Origin: Citrobacter arsenatis
Lineage (GTDB): Bacteria > Pseudomonadota > Gammaproteobacteria > Enterobacterales > Enterobacteriaceae
Length of the DNA stretch: 64,000 nucleotides
Assembly: GCF_004353845.1 (NCBI RefSeq)
Contig: NZ_CP037864.1
Coordinates: 124,001 to 188,000 of the forward strand
Direction: 5' to 3'
Of the stretch, positions 22,084 to 31,020 are shown piece after piece (within the stretch, counting starts at the first letter, position 1; each line of letters opens with the position of its first letter). The notes below the pieces were generated by a model. The model made no database searches. It saw only the letters and a list, made by a program, of their open reading frames with translations, and was not told where the DNA came from. The position numbers and the translations under genes are program-made.

Positions 22084-22649
22084 TTTGCGAGCTCTTCAGG
22101 GGTATTCACGTTCACGAAGGCATCTTTGCGATCGCTGAAATCCACAGCATGACCGCCAGCCTGACGCATAAAGACCATGACACGTCTTTCACCGGACTGA
22201 AGATAATCCTGTAACAAGGGCTGCATCGAGCGATGCATCAGCGCAATGGTCGGATGATCTCTCTCCCCATCGTGCACCCAGACAACCGATGCTGCTTTGC
22301 GTTGGTCCTTCAAGCGTGCGACCAGATCGTGAGGAATATAGGGCATGTCGCACGGGCAGAACATAAACCAGTCCCCCGATTGCTGCAGGAATACTGATAG
22401 CATCCCGGCCAGTGGGCCTGGGAAATCGGCCAACGCATCGGGGATAACTTTCAGGCCGCTTTGCTGGTAAATATCCCGGTGGCGATTGGCATTAACCACC
22501 ACGGTTTCGACCTGCAAAGCGAGGATATCGGCCACATGCCGCCAAAGAGGTTTACCGTCGAGCTCAAGCAGACCTTTATCGGTTCCGCCCATTCGTCTGG
22601 CCTTACCGCCAGCCAGCACAACCCCTGTTATTGCACTATCCAGAATCAC
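22065..22649 (-). CDS. mobA: Molybdenum cofactor guanylyltransferase MobA
   Basis: A 194-residue nucleotidyltransferase, the K-12 length. The N-terminal GTP-binding signature LAGGKARRMGGTDKGLLELDGKPLW and the CPCDMPYIP metal-binding segment are present. It transfers GMP from GTP to Mo-molybdopterin to give MGD, the cofactor of DMSO-reductase-family enzymes such as formate dehydrogenases. It is first of the mobAB operon, divergent from yihD. Confidence 0.97.
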   Translation of the reverse strand: MILDSAITGVVLAGGKARRMGGTDKGLLELDGKPLWRHVADILALQVETVVVNANRHRDIYQQSGLKVIPDALADFPGPLAGMLSVFLQQSGDWFMFCPCDMPYIPHDLVARLKDQRKAASVVWVHDGERDHPTIALMHRSMQPLLQDYLQSGERRVMVFMRQAGGHAVDFSDRKDAFVNVNTPEELAKWQDKS

Positions 22650-22718
22650 TGATATCGCCTCTTTTAATGTGGGATTGACCCTGCTAACGTATCTGTATTG
22701 AGCCTAAGGAGCACAACC

Positions 22719-22988
22719 ATGAAATGTAAACGTCTGAATGAAGTTATTGAACTCCTCCAGCCGGCCTGGCAGAAGGAACCCGAGCTTAATCTGATGCAAT
22801 TTTTACAGAAACTGGCGCAAGAGTCAGGTTTTGACGGCGAACTGGCGGATTTAACTGATGACATTCTGATCTATCACCTGAAAATGCGTGACTCGGCGAA
22901 AGACGCTGTCATCCCAGGGATTCAGAAAGATTATGAAGAAGATTTTAAAACCGCACTACTCCGCGCTCGTGGCGTAATTAAAGAGTAA
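22719..22988 (+). CDS. yihD: YihD, DUF1040 protein
   Basis: An 89-residue soluble acidic protein nearly identical to K-12 YihD (start MKCKRLNEVIELLQPAWQKE, end ALLRARGVIKE). Its function is unknown. In E. coli it is tied to envelope-stress-regulated neighbours; that is family knowledge, not seen here. The start at 22719 has TAAGGAG 9 bases upstream. It is followed 76 bases later by srkA-dsbA. Confidence 0.95.
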   Translation: MKCKRLNEVIELLQPAWQKEPELNLMQFLQKLAQESGFDGELADLTDDILIYHLKMRDSAKDAVIPGIQKDYEEDFKTALLRARGVIKE

Positions 22989-23064
22989 AAGCTTGTAATC
23001 GCCACCACCGAAAGCGCTGCGAAATGATATCCTGAATCATTCGTAGTATTTTCCGGATGATGGG

Positions 23065-24051
23065 ATGAACGACAACGCTTTTAATTTCCAGACGCTACAC
23101 CCGGATACCATCATGGATGCACTGTTTGAGCAGGGGATCCGGGTGGACTCCGGGCTTACCCCGCTTAACAGCTATGAAAACCGTGTCTATCAATTCCAGG
23201 ACGAAGAGCGTCGACGATTTGTCGTTAAGTTTTATCGCCCTGAACGTTGGTCTGTCGATCAAATCCAGGAAGAGCACCAGTTTGCTCTGGAACTGGTAAG
23301 CGATGAAGTCCCGGTAGCTGCACCGCTGGTACTGAACGGCCAAACACTTTTAAGCCATCAGGGTTTCCATTATGCGATCTTCCCCAGCGTCGGAGGACGT
23401 CAGTTTGAAGCCGACAACATCGATCAGATGGAGGCGGTGGGTCGCTATCTGGGTCGTATGCACCAGACCGGATGCAAGCGTACTTTTTCCTTTCGCCCGA
23501 CGATCGGTCTTGAAGAATACCTGACTGAGCCGCGTAAAGTTTTTGAGCACGCACAGCTGATCCCATCAGGGCAAAAAGCGGCTTTCCTGAAGGCAACGGA
23601 TGCGCTTATCGCGATCGTTACCGAACGCTGGCATACACGTTTTACCACATTACGCCTGCACGGTGATTGTCATGCCGGTAATATCCTGTGGCGCGATGGT
23701 CCGATGTTTGTTGATTTAGATGATGCCCGCAATGGTCCGGCTATTCAGGATTTATGGATGCTTCTCAATGGCGATAAAGCTGAACAACGCATGCAGCTGG
23801 AAACCATTATCGAGGCTTATGAAGAGTTTAGTGAGTTCGACACGGCTGAAATCGGACTGATAGAACCTTTACGCGCTATGCGTTTAGTTTATTATCTTGC
23901 CTGGCTAATTCGACGTTGGGCTGACCCTGCGTTTCCAAAAAACTTCCCGTGGTTAACCGGGGAAGATTACTGGCATCGTCAGACCGCGACCTTTATTGAG
24001 CAGGCAAAAATTCTGCAAGAGCCCCCCTTACAATTAACGCCAATGTATTAA
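23065..24051 (+). CDS. srkA: Stress response serine/threonine kinase SrkA (YihE/RdoA)
   Basis: A 328-residue aminoglycoside-phosphotransferase-fold kinase. Seen: catalytic loop RLHGDCHAGNILW and metal-binding FVDLDDARNGPAIQDLW. E. coli SrkA counters programmed death after stress, and its gene is controlled by CpxR together with dsbA. It starts with ATG after a GATGGG sequence. dsbA follows 16 bases after the stop, the standard srkA-dsbA operon. Confidence 0.96.
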   Translation: MNDNAFNFQTLHPDTIMDALFEQGIRVDSGLTPLNSYENRVYQFQDEERRRFVVKFYRPERWSVDQIQEEHQFALELVSDEVPVAAPLVLNGQTLLSHQGFHYAIFPSVGGRQFEADNIDQMEAVGRYLGRMHQTGCKRTFSFRPTIGLEEYLTEPRKVFEHAQLIPSGQKAAFLKATDALIAIVTERWHTRFTTLRLHGDCHAGNILWRDGPMFVDLDDARNGPAIQDLWMLLNGDKAEQRMQLETIIEAYEEFSEFDTAEIGLIEPLRAMRLVYYLAWLIRRWADPAFPKNFPWLTGEDYWHRQTATFIEQAKILQEPPLQLTPMY

Positions 24052-24067
24052 TCGGAGAAACTTGAAC

Positions 24068-24691
24068 ATGAAAAAAATATGGCTGGCGCTGGCTGGTATG
24101 GTCTTAGCTTTTAGCGCATCTGCAGCGCAGTTCCAGGATGGTAAACAATACATCACTCTGGAAAAGCCTGTTGCGGGTGAACCGCAAGTGTTGGAGTTCT
24201 TCTCCTTCTACTGCCCGCACTGCTATCAGTTTGAAGAAGTGCTTCACGTGTCTGATAACGTGAAGAAGAAACTGCCGGAAGGCACCAAGATGACTAAATA
24301 CCACGTCGAGTTTCTGGGGCCTTTGGGCAAAGATCTGACGCAGGCATGGGCCGTTGCTATGGCGCTGGGCGTTGAAGATCAAGTCACCGTTCCGCTGTTT
24401 GAAGGCGTTCAGAAAACCCAGACCGTTCAGTCAGTAGCGGATATCCGTAAAGTGTTTGTCGACGCGGGTATTAAAGGCGAAGACTATGATGCGGCATGGA
24501 ACAGCTTTGTGGTGAAATCACTCGTAGCACAGCAGGAAAAAGCGGCGGCTGATTTACAGCTGCAGGGCGTTCCGGCAATGTTCGTGAATGGCAAATATCA
24601 GGTAAATCCGCAGGGCATGGATACCAGCAGCATGGATATCTTTGTACAACAGTATGCGGATACCGTGAAGTACCTGGTTGGTCAGAAGTAA
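24068..24691 (+). CDS. dsbA: Periplasmic thiol:disulfide oxidoreductase DsbA
   Basis: A 207-residue precursor. Residues 1-19 form a typical signal peptide ending SASAA-Q. The mature part has the thioredoxin-fold active site FYCPHCYQ and the cis-Pro loop GVPAMFVNG. DsbA introduces disulfides into secreted proteins and is reoxidised by DsbB. The ATG at 24068 is preferred to an in-frame TTG six bases earlier because it gives the normal signal peptide and follows GGAGAAA. Confidence 0.98.
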   Translation: MKKIWLALAGMVLAFSASAAQFQDGKQYITLEKPVAGEPQVLEFFSFYCPHCYQFEEVLHVSDNVKKKLPEGTKMTKYHVEFLGPLGKDLTQAWAVAMALGVEDQVTVPLFEGVQKTQTVQSVADIRKVFVDAGIKGEDYDAAWNSFVVKSLVAQQEKAAADLQLQGVPAMFVNGKYQVNPQGMDTSSMDIFVQQYADTVKYLVGQK

Positions 24692-24695
24692 AAGT

Positions 24696-24724
24696 AAAAA
24701 AGCCGGTCATTGACCGGCTTTTTT
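24696..24724. terminator. Bidirectional terminator between dsbA and yihG
   Basis: AGCCGGTCA-T-TGACCGGCT is flanked by an A-run on the left and a T-run on the right, so it can stop transcription from both sides. The hairpin includes the yihG stop codon. Confidence 0.9.
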
Positions 24725-25642
24725 ATTTGAGGCTTTAATCGCGTCGAGCTGCGCGTCTTTCTCACTCCACAGCGTATTCAACCATAGCTGAAACCGACGC
24801 TTGAATCCCTTATCGTTCACGTAATCACCGTGCAACTCTTCATGAATTGGCTCCAGATTCACCCGTACGACAATCCGCGTTAACTTACCGCTCAGCATAT
24901 CGTAGAATGGTCGGCTACTGTTTTCCGGATAGCACAACGTGACGTTCAACATTTTATCGAACTGTGACCCCAGGACATTCAATGCCATCGCAATACCGGC
25001 TGCCTTGGGTGGGAGCAGGTTTTGATAAGGAGAGCGAGTTTGTTCGCGTTTCTCTTTGGTAAAGCGTGAACCTTCGACAAAATTCACAATGGTTGTCGGG
25101 TGTACACGAAATTTCTCACAGGAACGACGTGTTGTTTCGACATCTTTCCCGCGCCGTTCCGGATGGCGAAGCAGGTAGCCACGCGAATAGCGTTTCATAA
25201 ACGGCATATCCAACGCCCAGCAGGCCAGGCCAATAAAGGGCACCCAGGCCAGTTGTTGCTTGAGGAAATATTTATTCATTGGGATGTGTTTACGGAACAG
25301 AACGCAAAGCACAACGATATCGGCCCAGCTGTAGTGGTTACAAATGAGCAGATACCAGTTTTTCTTGCTAAGACCTTCCAGTCCTTCGATATCCCATTTC
25401 AGTCGCGGATTGAGGTGCAGCAGTAGCGCCAGACCTTCACACCAGCAATACATCATGAAATTGCAGAACACAGAAACCTTGCGCCAGACGACAGGAACAG
25501 GCAAAAGGAGTTTCACAACCCCGGCAAGGATGATCGGCACAGAACAAAAAATCGTGACCAATATGGTCAATACGATACTCAGCAACAGCGTTATCGCAGC
25601 GAGTATTCTCGTCATAATTAAATTATTCAAAAGGTTAGCCAT
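24707..25642 (-). CDS. yihG: YihG, 1-acyl-glycerol-3-phosphate acyltransferase family membrane protein
   Basis: A 311-residue protein with an N-terminal hydrophobic region (MTRILAAITLLLSIVLTILVTIFCSVPII). The PlsC-type motifs ICNHYSWADIVVL (a variant HX4D) and VNFVEGSRFTKEK follow. In E. coli it is a probable lysophosphatidic acid acyltransferase affecting phospholipid acyl composition. The start at 25642 (MANLLNNLIM) matches the K-12 protein; the eight extra upstream residues in frame lack support. It is convergent with dsbA. Confidence 0.92.
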   Translation of the reverse strand: MANLLNNLIMTRILAAITLLLSIVLTILVTIFCSVPIILAGVVKLLLPVPVVWRKVSVFCNFMMYCWCEGLALLLHLNPRLKWDIEGLEGLSKKNWYLLICNHYSWADIVVLCVLFRKHIPMNKYFLKQQLAWVPFIGLACWALDMPFMKRYSRGYLLRHPERRGKDVETTRRSCEKFRVHPTTIVNFVEGSRFTKEKREQTRSPYQNLLPPKAAGIAMALNVLGSQFDKMLNVTLCYPENSSRPFYDMLSGKLTRIVVRVNLEPIHEELHGDYVNDKGFKRRFQLWLNTLWSEKDAQLDAIKASNKKAGQ

Positions 25643-25861
25643 AGACAGTGCGCTAAAGAGGCGCAAGGGGCTGATTTTATCAGAAAACGAACCAAATGAT
25701 GGATCTTCCCTGAATAGAAAAAAGAGGAATATCTATCCACATCAGGATATGAGCCGATAAAATGGCATAAAATGCTGTGTGTTTATTTAATTTGTTGAAA
25801 TGTATATGAAAATATCATGAGGCATGAATTTCTTTGCTATATTTAAAGAGCTGAAAATTAT

Positions 25862-25882
25862 TTATTCACAAAGTTATCCACA
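25862..25882 (+). promoter_or_regulatory. Tandem DnaA boxes upstream of polA
   Basis: TTATTCACA (25862-25870) and TTATCCACA (25874-25882), same orientation and 3 bases apart, both match the DnaA box consensus TTATNCACA. They sit in the 362-base yihG-polA gap, which otherwise is A/T-rich with no gene visible. DnaA control of polA is inferred. A plain origin-like array is excluded because only two boxes are present. Confidence 0.7.
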
Positions 25883-26005
25883 GCCGTGTTTGCGAGCGAA
25901 GCAGAAGAACTGCAAAAGTTTTTCGACAAATGCGGCGAAAAACTCATGTTTTCATCCTGTCTGTGGCATCCTTTACCCATAATCTGATAAACAGGCACGG
26001 ACATT

Positions 26006-28792
26006 ATGGTTCAGATCCCAGAAAACCCACTTATCCTTGTAGATGGCTCATCTTACCTGTATCGCGCATACCACGCGTTTCCGCCGCTGACTAACAGCGC
26101 AGGAGAACCTACTGGCGCGATGTACGGTGTCCTCAACATGCTGCGTAGCTTGATTCTGCAATATCAGCCGACCCATGCTGCGGTGGTATTCGACGCAAAG
26201 GGTAAAACCTTCCGTGATGAGTTATTCGAACACTACAAGTCGCACCGCCCACCCATGCCGGACGATCTGCGTGCGCAGATTGAACCTCTGCATGCGATGG
26301 TAAAAGCGATGGGGTTGCCACTATTGGCCGTATCAGGCGTGGAGGCGGACGATGTCATCGGTACGCTAGCGCGGGAAGCAGAGAAAGTGGGCCGTCCGGT
26401 GCTGATTAGCACCGGTGATAAAGATATGGCTCAGCTGGTGACGCCGAATATTACCCTGATCAACACCATGACTAATACGATCCTCGGCCCGGATGAAGTG
26501 GTGAATAAATACGGCGTCCCGCCGGAACTGATCATTGATTTCCTGGCGTTGATGGGGGACTCCTCAGATAACATTCCAGGCGTTCCAGGCGTAGGTGAAA
26601 AAACCGCGCAGGCGCTGCTACAGGGGCTGGGTGGGCTGGATACCCTCTATGCTGAATCAGACAAAATTGCGGGGCTGACTTTCCGTGGTGCGAAAACCAT
26701 GGCGGGTAAGCTTGAGCAGAATAAAGAGGTGGCGTACCTCTCTTATCAATTGGCTACCATCAAAACGGATGTTGAACTGGAGTTGACCTGCGAGCAGTTG
26801 GAAGTCCGTCAGCCAGCAGCAGAAGAACTACTTGGCCTGTTTAAACAGTATGAATTCAAACGTTGGGTTATCGACGTTGAAACGGGTAAATGGCTACAGG
26901 CGAAAGGAACGAAGCCAACAGCAAAACCGCAGGAAACACTCGTTGTCGATGAAACGCCTGAGAAGCCGGCCACGGTTCTCTCGTATGATAACTATGTGAC
27001 GATTCTGGACGAAGCGACGCTGGAAGAGTGGATTGCTAAGCTGAAAAAAGCGCCAGTCTTTGCCTTCGATACAGAAACTGACAGCCTGGACAACATCTCC
27101 GCGAATCTGGTTGGCCTGTCTTTTGCCATTGAACCGGGTGTGGCTGCATATGTTCCTGTTGCCCACGATTACCTGGACGCCCCCGATCAAATCGCTCGCG
27201 ATCGTGCGCTGGCGCTGCTGAAGCCGCTGCTGGAAGATGAGAACGCGCATAAAGTCGGGCAAAACCTGAAGTACGATCGCGGTATCCTTGCAAATTATGG
27301 CATCGAGTTGCGCGGTATCACCTTTGACACCATGCTCGAATCCTACATTCTTAACAGCGTCGCTGGCCGACACGATATGGACAGCCTGTCGGACCGCTGG
27401 CTGAAGCATAAAACCATCACTTTTGAAGAGATCGCCGGAAAGGGCAAAAACCAGCTGACCTTTAACCAGATAGCGCTGGAAGAAGCAGGTCGTTACGCTG
27501 CGGAAGATGCCGACGTTACGCTACAGCTGCATCTGAAGATGTGGCCGGAATTGCAGCAGCATAAAGGGCCGCTGAACGTCTTTGAAAATATCGATATGCC
27601 GCTGGTGCCGGTTTTGTCTCGTGTTGAGCGCAACGGTGTGAAAATCGATCCGGCTGTTTTGCACAAACATTCAGAAGAGCTGACGCTGCGTTTGAACGAG
27701 CTGGAGCAAAAAGCACACGAGATCGCCGGAGAAGCGTTTAACCTATCTTCCACCAAGCAACTGCAAACTATCCTGTTTGAAAAGCAGGGTATTAAGCCGT
27801 TGAAGAAAACGCCTGGCGGCGCGCCATCAACGTCGGAAGAGGTACTGGAAGAGCTCGCGCTGGATTACCCGTTGCCGAAAGTGATCCTGGAATATCGCGG
27901 CTTAGCAAAACTGAAGTCGACGTATACGGATAAGCTTCCGTTGATGATTAACAAGAAAACCGGGCGCGTGCACACCTCTTATCATCAGGCGGTTACCGCT
28001 ACCGGGCGCTTGTCTTCAACGGACCCAAATTTGCAGAACATCCCGGTACGTAATGATGAAGGTCGTCGTATTCGTCAGGCGTTCATTGCGCCAGAAGACT
28101 ACGTGATTGTCTCCGCGGACTACTCGCAGATTGAACTGCGCATCATGGCGCATCTCTCGCGTGATAAAGGTCTGCTTACCGCGTTTGCCGAAGGGAAAGA
28201 TATTCACCGCGCAACGGCGGCGGAAGTCTTTGGCTTACCGCTGGATTCCGTGACCGGCGAACAACGCCGCAGCGCGAAAGCCATTAACTTCGGTCTGATC
28301 TACGGGATGAGCGCCTTCGGTCTGGCGCGCCAGTTGAATATTCCACGTAAAGAAGCGCAAAAGTACATGGACCTTTACTTTGAACGCTACCCTGGCGTGT
28401 TGGAATATATGGAACGTACCCGCGCACAGGCGAAAGAGCAAGGTTATGTAGAAACGCTGGAAGGGCGTCGTCTTTATTTACCGGATATTAAATCCAGTAA
28501 TGGCGCTCGTCGCGCAGGTGCAGAGCGCGCGGCAATTAACGCCCCGATGCAGGGTACTGCCGCAGACATTATCAAACGAGCCATGATAGCGGTGGACGGA
28601 TGGCTGCAAACCGAGCAACCACGCGTGCGCATGATCATGCAGGTACATGATGAACTGGTGTTTGAAGTACATAAAGATGACCTGGAAAGCGTCTCTAAAA
28701 AGATCCACCAACTGATGGAAAACGAAACCCAGATTGACGTGCCGTTGCTGGTGGAAGTCGGTAGTGGTGAAAACTGGGATCAGGCGCACTAA
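26006..28792 (+). CDS. polA: DNA polymerase I
   Basis: A 928-residue family A polymerase, identical in length to K-12 PolA. Residues 1 to ~323 are the 5'-3' flap nuclease domain (GDSSDNIPGVPGVGEKTA). Residues ~324-517 are the proofreading exonuclease with FDTETDS intact. Residues ~520-928 are the polymerase with motif A SADYSQIELR, O-helix RRSAKAINFGLIYG and motif C VHDELVFEV. It removes RNA primers and fills repair gaps. The start follows a CACGGACATT leader with only weak ribosome-site similarity. Confidence 0.99.
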   Translation: MVQIPENPLILVDGSSYLYRAYHAFPPLTNSAGEPTGAMYGVLNMLRSLILQYQPTHAAVVFDAKGKTFRDELFEHYKSHRPPMPDDLRAQIEPLHAMVKAMGLPLLAVSGVEADDVIGTLAREAEKVGRPVLISTGDKDMAQLVTPNITLINTMTNTILGPDEVVNKYGVPPELIIDFLALMGDSSDNIPGVPGVGEKTAQALLQGLGGLDTLYAESDKIAGLTFRGAKTMAGKLEQNKEVAYLSYQLATIKTDVELELTCEQLEVRQPAAEELLGLFKQYEFKRWVIDVETGKWLQAKGTKPTAKPQETLVVDETPEKPATVLSYDNYVTILDEATLEEWIAKLKKAPVFAFDTETDSLDNISANLVGLSFAIEPGVAAYVPVAHDYLDAPDQIARDRALALLKPLLEDENAHKVGQNLKYDRGILANYGIELRGITFDTMLESYILNSVAGRHDMDSLSDRWLKHKTITFEEIAGKGKNQLTFNQIALEEAGRYAAEDADVTLQLHLKMWPELQQHKGPLNVFENIDMPLVPVLSRVERNGVKIDPAVLHKHSEELTLRLNELEQKAHEIAGEAFNLSSTKQLQTILFEKQGIKPLKKTPGGAPSTSEEVLEELALDYPLPKVILEYRGLAKLKSTYTDKLPLMINKKTGRVHTSYHQAVTATGRLSSTDPNLQNIPVRNDEGRRIRQAFIAPEDYVIVSADYSQIELRIMAHLSRDKGLLTAFAEGKDIHRATAAEVFGLPLDSVTGEQRRSAKAINFGLIYGMSAFGLARQLNIPRKEAQKYMDLYFERYPGVLEYMERTRAQAKEQGYVETLEGRRLYLPDIKSSNGARRAGAERAAINAPMQGTAADIIKRAMIAVDGWLQTEQPRVRMIMQVHDELVFEVHKDDLESVSKKIHQLMENETQIDVPLLVEVGSGENWDQAH

Positions 28793-28904
28793 GGGTTTAC
28801 TGAATAACGCCCGTTTTTCGTAACTAAGCAACATAAGATAGAACTTTTTGTGATGTTCATTAGAATTCCCTATGTAAGGAATGAAAAAAAATTACAAAAA
28901 GTGC

Positions 28905-28933
28905 TTTCTGAGCTGCTCAAAAAAGAGTAAAGT
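28905..28933 (+). promoter_or_regulatory. Promoter of spf (Spot 42)
   Basis: A -35-like TTTCTG (28905-28910) and -10 TAAAGT (28928-28933) with a 17-base spacer place +1 at 28941, the known start of Spot 42. Further upstream TGTGATGTTCATTAGA (from 28850) has a good left half of a CRP site. cAMP-CRP repression of spf is established in E. coli. Confidence 0.6.
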
Positions 28934-28940
28934 TATTCAC

Positions 28941-29048
28941 GTAGGGTACAGAGGTAAGATGTTCTATCTTTCAGACCTTTTACTTCACGTAATCGGATTT
29001 GGCTGAATATTTTAGCCGCCCCAGTCAGTAATGACTGGGGCGTTTTTT
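28941..29048 (+). ncRNA. spf: Spot 42 small RNA
   Basis: GTAGGGTACAGAGGTAAGATG through CCCAGTCAGTAATGACTGGGGCG and a T-run is essentially the 109-nt Spot 42 RNA, in its conserved position after polA. The 3' hairpin is the Rho-independent terminator. With Hfq it represses many catabolic genes (galK is the classic target) when glucose lowers cAMP. Confidence 0.97.
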
Positions 29049-29075
29049 ATTGTGCGAAAGAAAGATTTTGCACAA

Positions 29076-29122
29076 GCTGTAGGCCGGATAAGACGCGCAG
29101 CGGCGCCATCCGGCATATCGGG
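29076..29122. repeat. REP element between spf and engB
   Basis: GTAGGCCGGATAAGACGCG...GCGCCATCCGGCATA is a single REP palindrome close to the 3' end of engB (reverse strand). Confidence 0.8.
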
Positions 29123-29125
29123 GGG

Positions 29126-29758
29126 TTATTCCCCGTCCTGCATCTCTTCAACCGGTGCCAGTTCACTAAACCAGCTATCCAGCTTCTGCCGTAGTTTGTC
29201 CACACCCAGCTTTTTCAGTGATGAAAATGCTTCTACCTGCACATCACCATTAAATGCCAGTACGGCTTCACGCACCATATTCAATTGGGCTTTGCGCGCG
29301 CCGCTGGCCAGCTTGTCTGCTTTAGTCAGCAGTACCAGAACCTGAACGTTGCTCTCAACCGCCCACAGGATCATCTGCTGATCGAGATCTTTTAGCGGGT
29401 GACGAATATCCATCAGTACCACCAGACCTTGCAGGCTCTGGCGTTTTTCCAGATATTCAGCCAGCGCGCGCTGCCATTTGCGCTTCATTTCTTCCGGAAC
29501 TTCGGCATAACCGTATCCAGGCAAATCGACCAGACGTTTGCCGTCAACGACTTCAAACAGATTGATGAGCTGAGTACGACCCGGCGTTTTAGATGTACGC
29601 GCCAGACTCTTTTGATTCGTAAGGGTATTTAGCGCACTGGATTTGCCTGCGTTGGAACGGCCAGCAAAAGCCACTTCGATACCGGTATCGGAAGGTAAGT
29701 GGCGAATATCAGGCGCACTCATCACAAAGTGCGTCTGTTGATAATTCAAGTTAGTCAA
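29126..29758 (-). CDS. engB: Ribosome biogenesis GTPase EngB (YihA/YsxC)
   Basis: A 210-residue TRAFAC GTPase with G1 FAGRSNAGKSSALN, G3 VDLPGYG and G4 LLTKADKL motifs. It is essential for 50S assembly. A TTG start at 29758 (TTG-ACT-AAC-TTG) is chosen because it gives the K-12 length and is preceded by GAGAGGA. The ATG codons at 29773 and 29776 lie upstream of that ribosome site. Confidence 0.93.
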   Translation of the reverse strand: MTNLNYQQTHFVMSAPDIRHLPSDTGIEVAFAGRSNAGKSSALNTLTNQKSLARTSKTPGRTQLINLFEVVDGKRLVDLPGYGYAEVPEEMKRKWQRALAEYLEKRQSLQGLVVLMDIRHPLKDLDQQMILWAVESNVQVLVLLTKADKLASGARKAQLNMVREAVLAFNGDVQVEAFSSLKKLGVDKLRQKLDSWFSELAPVEEMQDGE

Positions 29759-30018
29759 AGCGGTCCTCTCCATCATTCAGGGCTTTGCGGCGATTATACC
29801 TGAACACCAGCAAAAGGCTGGTTTTTCGACGAGTGGGCTGTGTAAGTAAAAACCTCGCACTTTGTGAGACATTGCCGATAGTTTCTATACGAGAAAACAG
29901 AGAGATAAATAATATTAACCAAATAAATCATTATATTACGTTTGGGCAGAATTCCGAAAAGTTGAAATTGTTACCTAGGTTACTTGTACGTTTAAGCCAA
30001 AAAGGTAAAGTAGCGTCC

Positions 30019-30262
30019 ATAGCGAGGAAGCTGACAGGATAGTCGACTCAGGATGAGGGTCAGGAGCGCCAGGAGGCGAAGACACAGGATTGTCAGGAAG
30101 ACAAACGTCCGGAGACGTTAGTAAAGGGAAATGGAAACAACACGGAATGTTTCAGGCTAAGGGAAAAACAGGGTGTGTTGATAGCCAACAGGGAATGTAG
30201 AGCCCGTAAGGGTTGAGAGTCAGGAAAAAAGGCGACAGATTACTCTGTCGCCTTTTTTCTTT
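30019..30262 (+). ncRNA. csrC: CsrC regulatory RNA
   Basis: A 244-base segment between engB and yihI matches E. coli CsrC over long stretches, from TCAGGATGAGGGTCAGGAG to the terminator GGCGACAGA...TCTGTCGCCTTTTTT. It carries many GGA motifs in loops (AGGATGAGGG, CAGGAG, CAGGAAG, CCGGAGACG, AAGGGAAA), which sequester CsrA. The preceding 260 bases (29759-30018) show no gene; they hold A/T-rich sequence probably containing the UvrY-dependent promoter. Confidence 0.93.
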
Positions 30263-30322
30263 ATTTCTGCTAGATTCCGGCGCAATTATATACTGAATAA
30301 AAACAGCCAAAGACGAATCATG

Positions 30323-30832
30323 ATGAAACCAACTTCTACACCACGCGGTAAAGGTCCTGCAAAAGCGCGTCGTAAAACACGTGAAGAAATTAACCAGGAA
30401 GCTCGCGACCGTAAGCGCCAGAAAAAACACCGTGGTCATGCGGCAGGTAGCCGTGCATCCGGTAGCGAAGGCGCATCTGGTGGCGGAAACCAAAATAAGC
30501 AAAAAGATCCTCGTATTGGCAGCAAAAACCCCATTCCATTGGGCGTGACCGAAAAAGTCACCAAACAGCACAAACCGAAGAGTGAGAAACCTATGCTTTC
30601 ACCACAGGCTGAGTTGGATTTACTGGAAACGGATGAGCGCCTGGATGCGCTGCTGGAGCGTCTTGAAGCGGGAGAAACCCTGAGCGCGGAAGATCAGTCC
30701 TGGGTTGATGCCAAGCTGGACCGTATTGATGAACTGATGCAAAAGTTGGGTCTTTCTTATGATGATGAGGAAGAAGAGGAAGAAGAAGACAAGCAGGAAG
30801 ACATGATGCGCCTGCTGAAAGGCGGCAACTAA
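30323..30832 (+). CDS. yihI: Der GTPase-activating protein YihI
   Basis: A 169-residue hydrophilic protein. The N-terminal half is basic and low-complexity (KARRKTREEINQEARDRKRQKKHRG), followed by KDPRIGSKNPIPLGV. An alpha-helical C-terminal half ends in an acidic run (DDEEEEEEEDKQEDMMRLL). YihI stimulates the GTPase Der in 50S maturation. Two consecutive ATG codons (30320, 30323) are possible starts; the second matches the K-12 length. It is adjacent to engB and CsrC, so two ribosome-assembly factors flank the RNA. Confidence 0.92.
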   Translation: MKPTSTPRGKGPAKARRKTREEINQEARDRKRQKKHRGHAAGSRASGSEGASGGGNQNKQKDPRIGSKNPIPLGVTEKVTKQHKPKSEKPMLSPQAELDLLETDERLDALLERLEAGETLSAEDQSWVDAKLDRIDELMQKLGLSYDDEEEEEEEDKQEDMMRLLKGGN

Positions 30833-30844
30833 CGGTTTTACACC

Positions 30845-31018
30845 GTGGGTCTTCCCGTCCTGCTTATAACCCTTCCGGTTATATGTTATCTGGTGTGGTT
30901 ATTCGTTAAACTACAGCGGTTGTCGCGGCGACAGAAGTGGCTGCGCAACCGGCTTATCACCGGTACTGGGGTTAAGCCGGTACGCCGTACCCGCCAGAGA
31001 CGCCATCGGAAGGAGTGA
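30845..31018 (+). CDS. Possible 57-residue single-pass membrane protein between yihI and hemN
   Basis: From GTG 30845 to TGA 31016-31018 the frame reads VGLPVLLITLPVICYLVWLF, then a strongly basic tail (KLQRLSRRQKWLRNRL...RRTRQRRHRKE). This is one N-terminal hydrophobic helix of ~18 residues with positive-inside topology. It is in frame with the yihI stop, with no ATG and no clear ribosome site, so the start is weak. Its stop lies 2 bases before the hemN ATG, as expected for a coupled gene. I do not recognise the family with certainty; a remnant of a longer DUF2489-like protein is possible. No function can be assigned. Confidence 0.45.
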   Translation: MGLPVLLITLPVICYLVWLFVKLQRLSRRQKWLRNRLITGTGVKPVRRTRQRRHRKE

Positions 31019-31020
31019 GC

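Noticed and set aside
29785..30042. 85-residue forward open frame between engB and csrC
   Set aside because: Starts in the engB promoter region and runs into CsrC; no family resemblance, no ribosome site, A/T-rich random composition.
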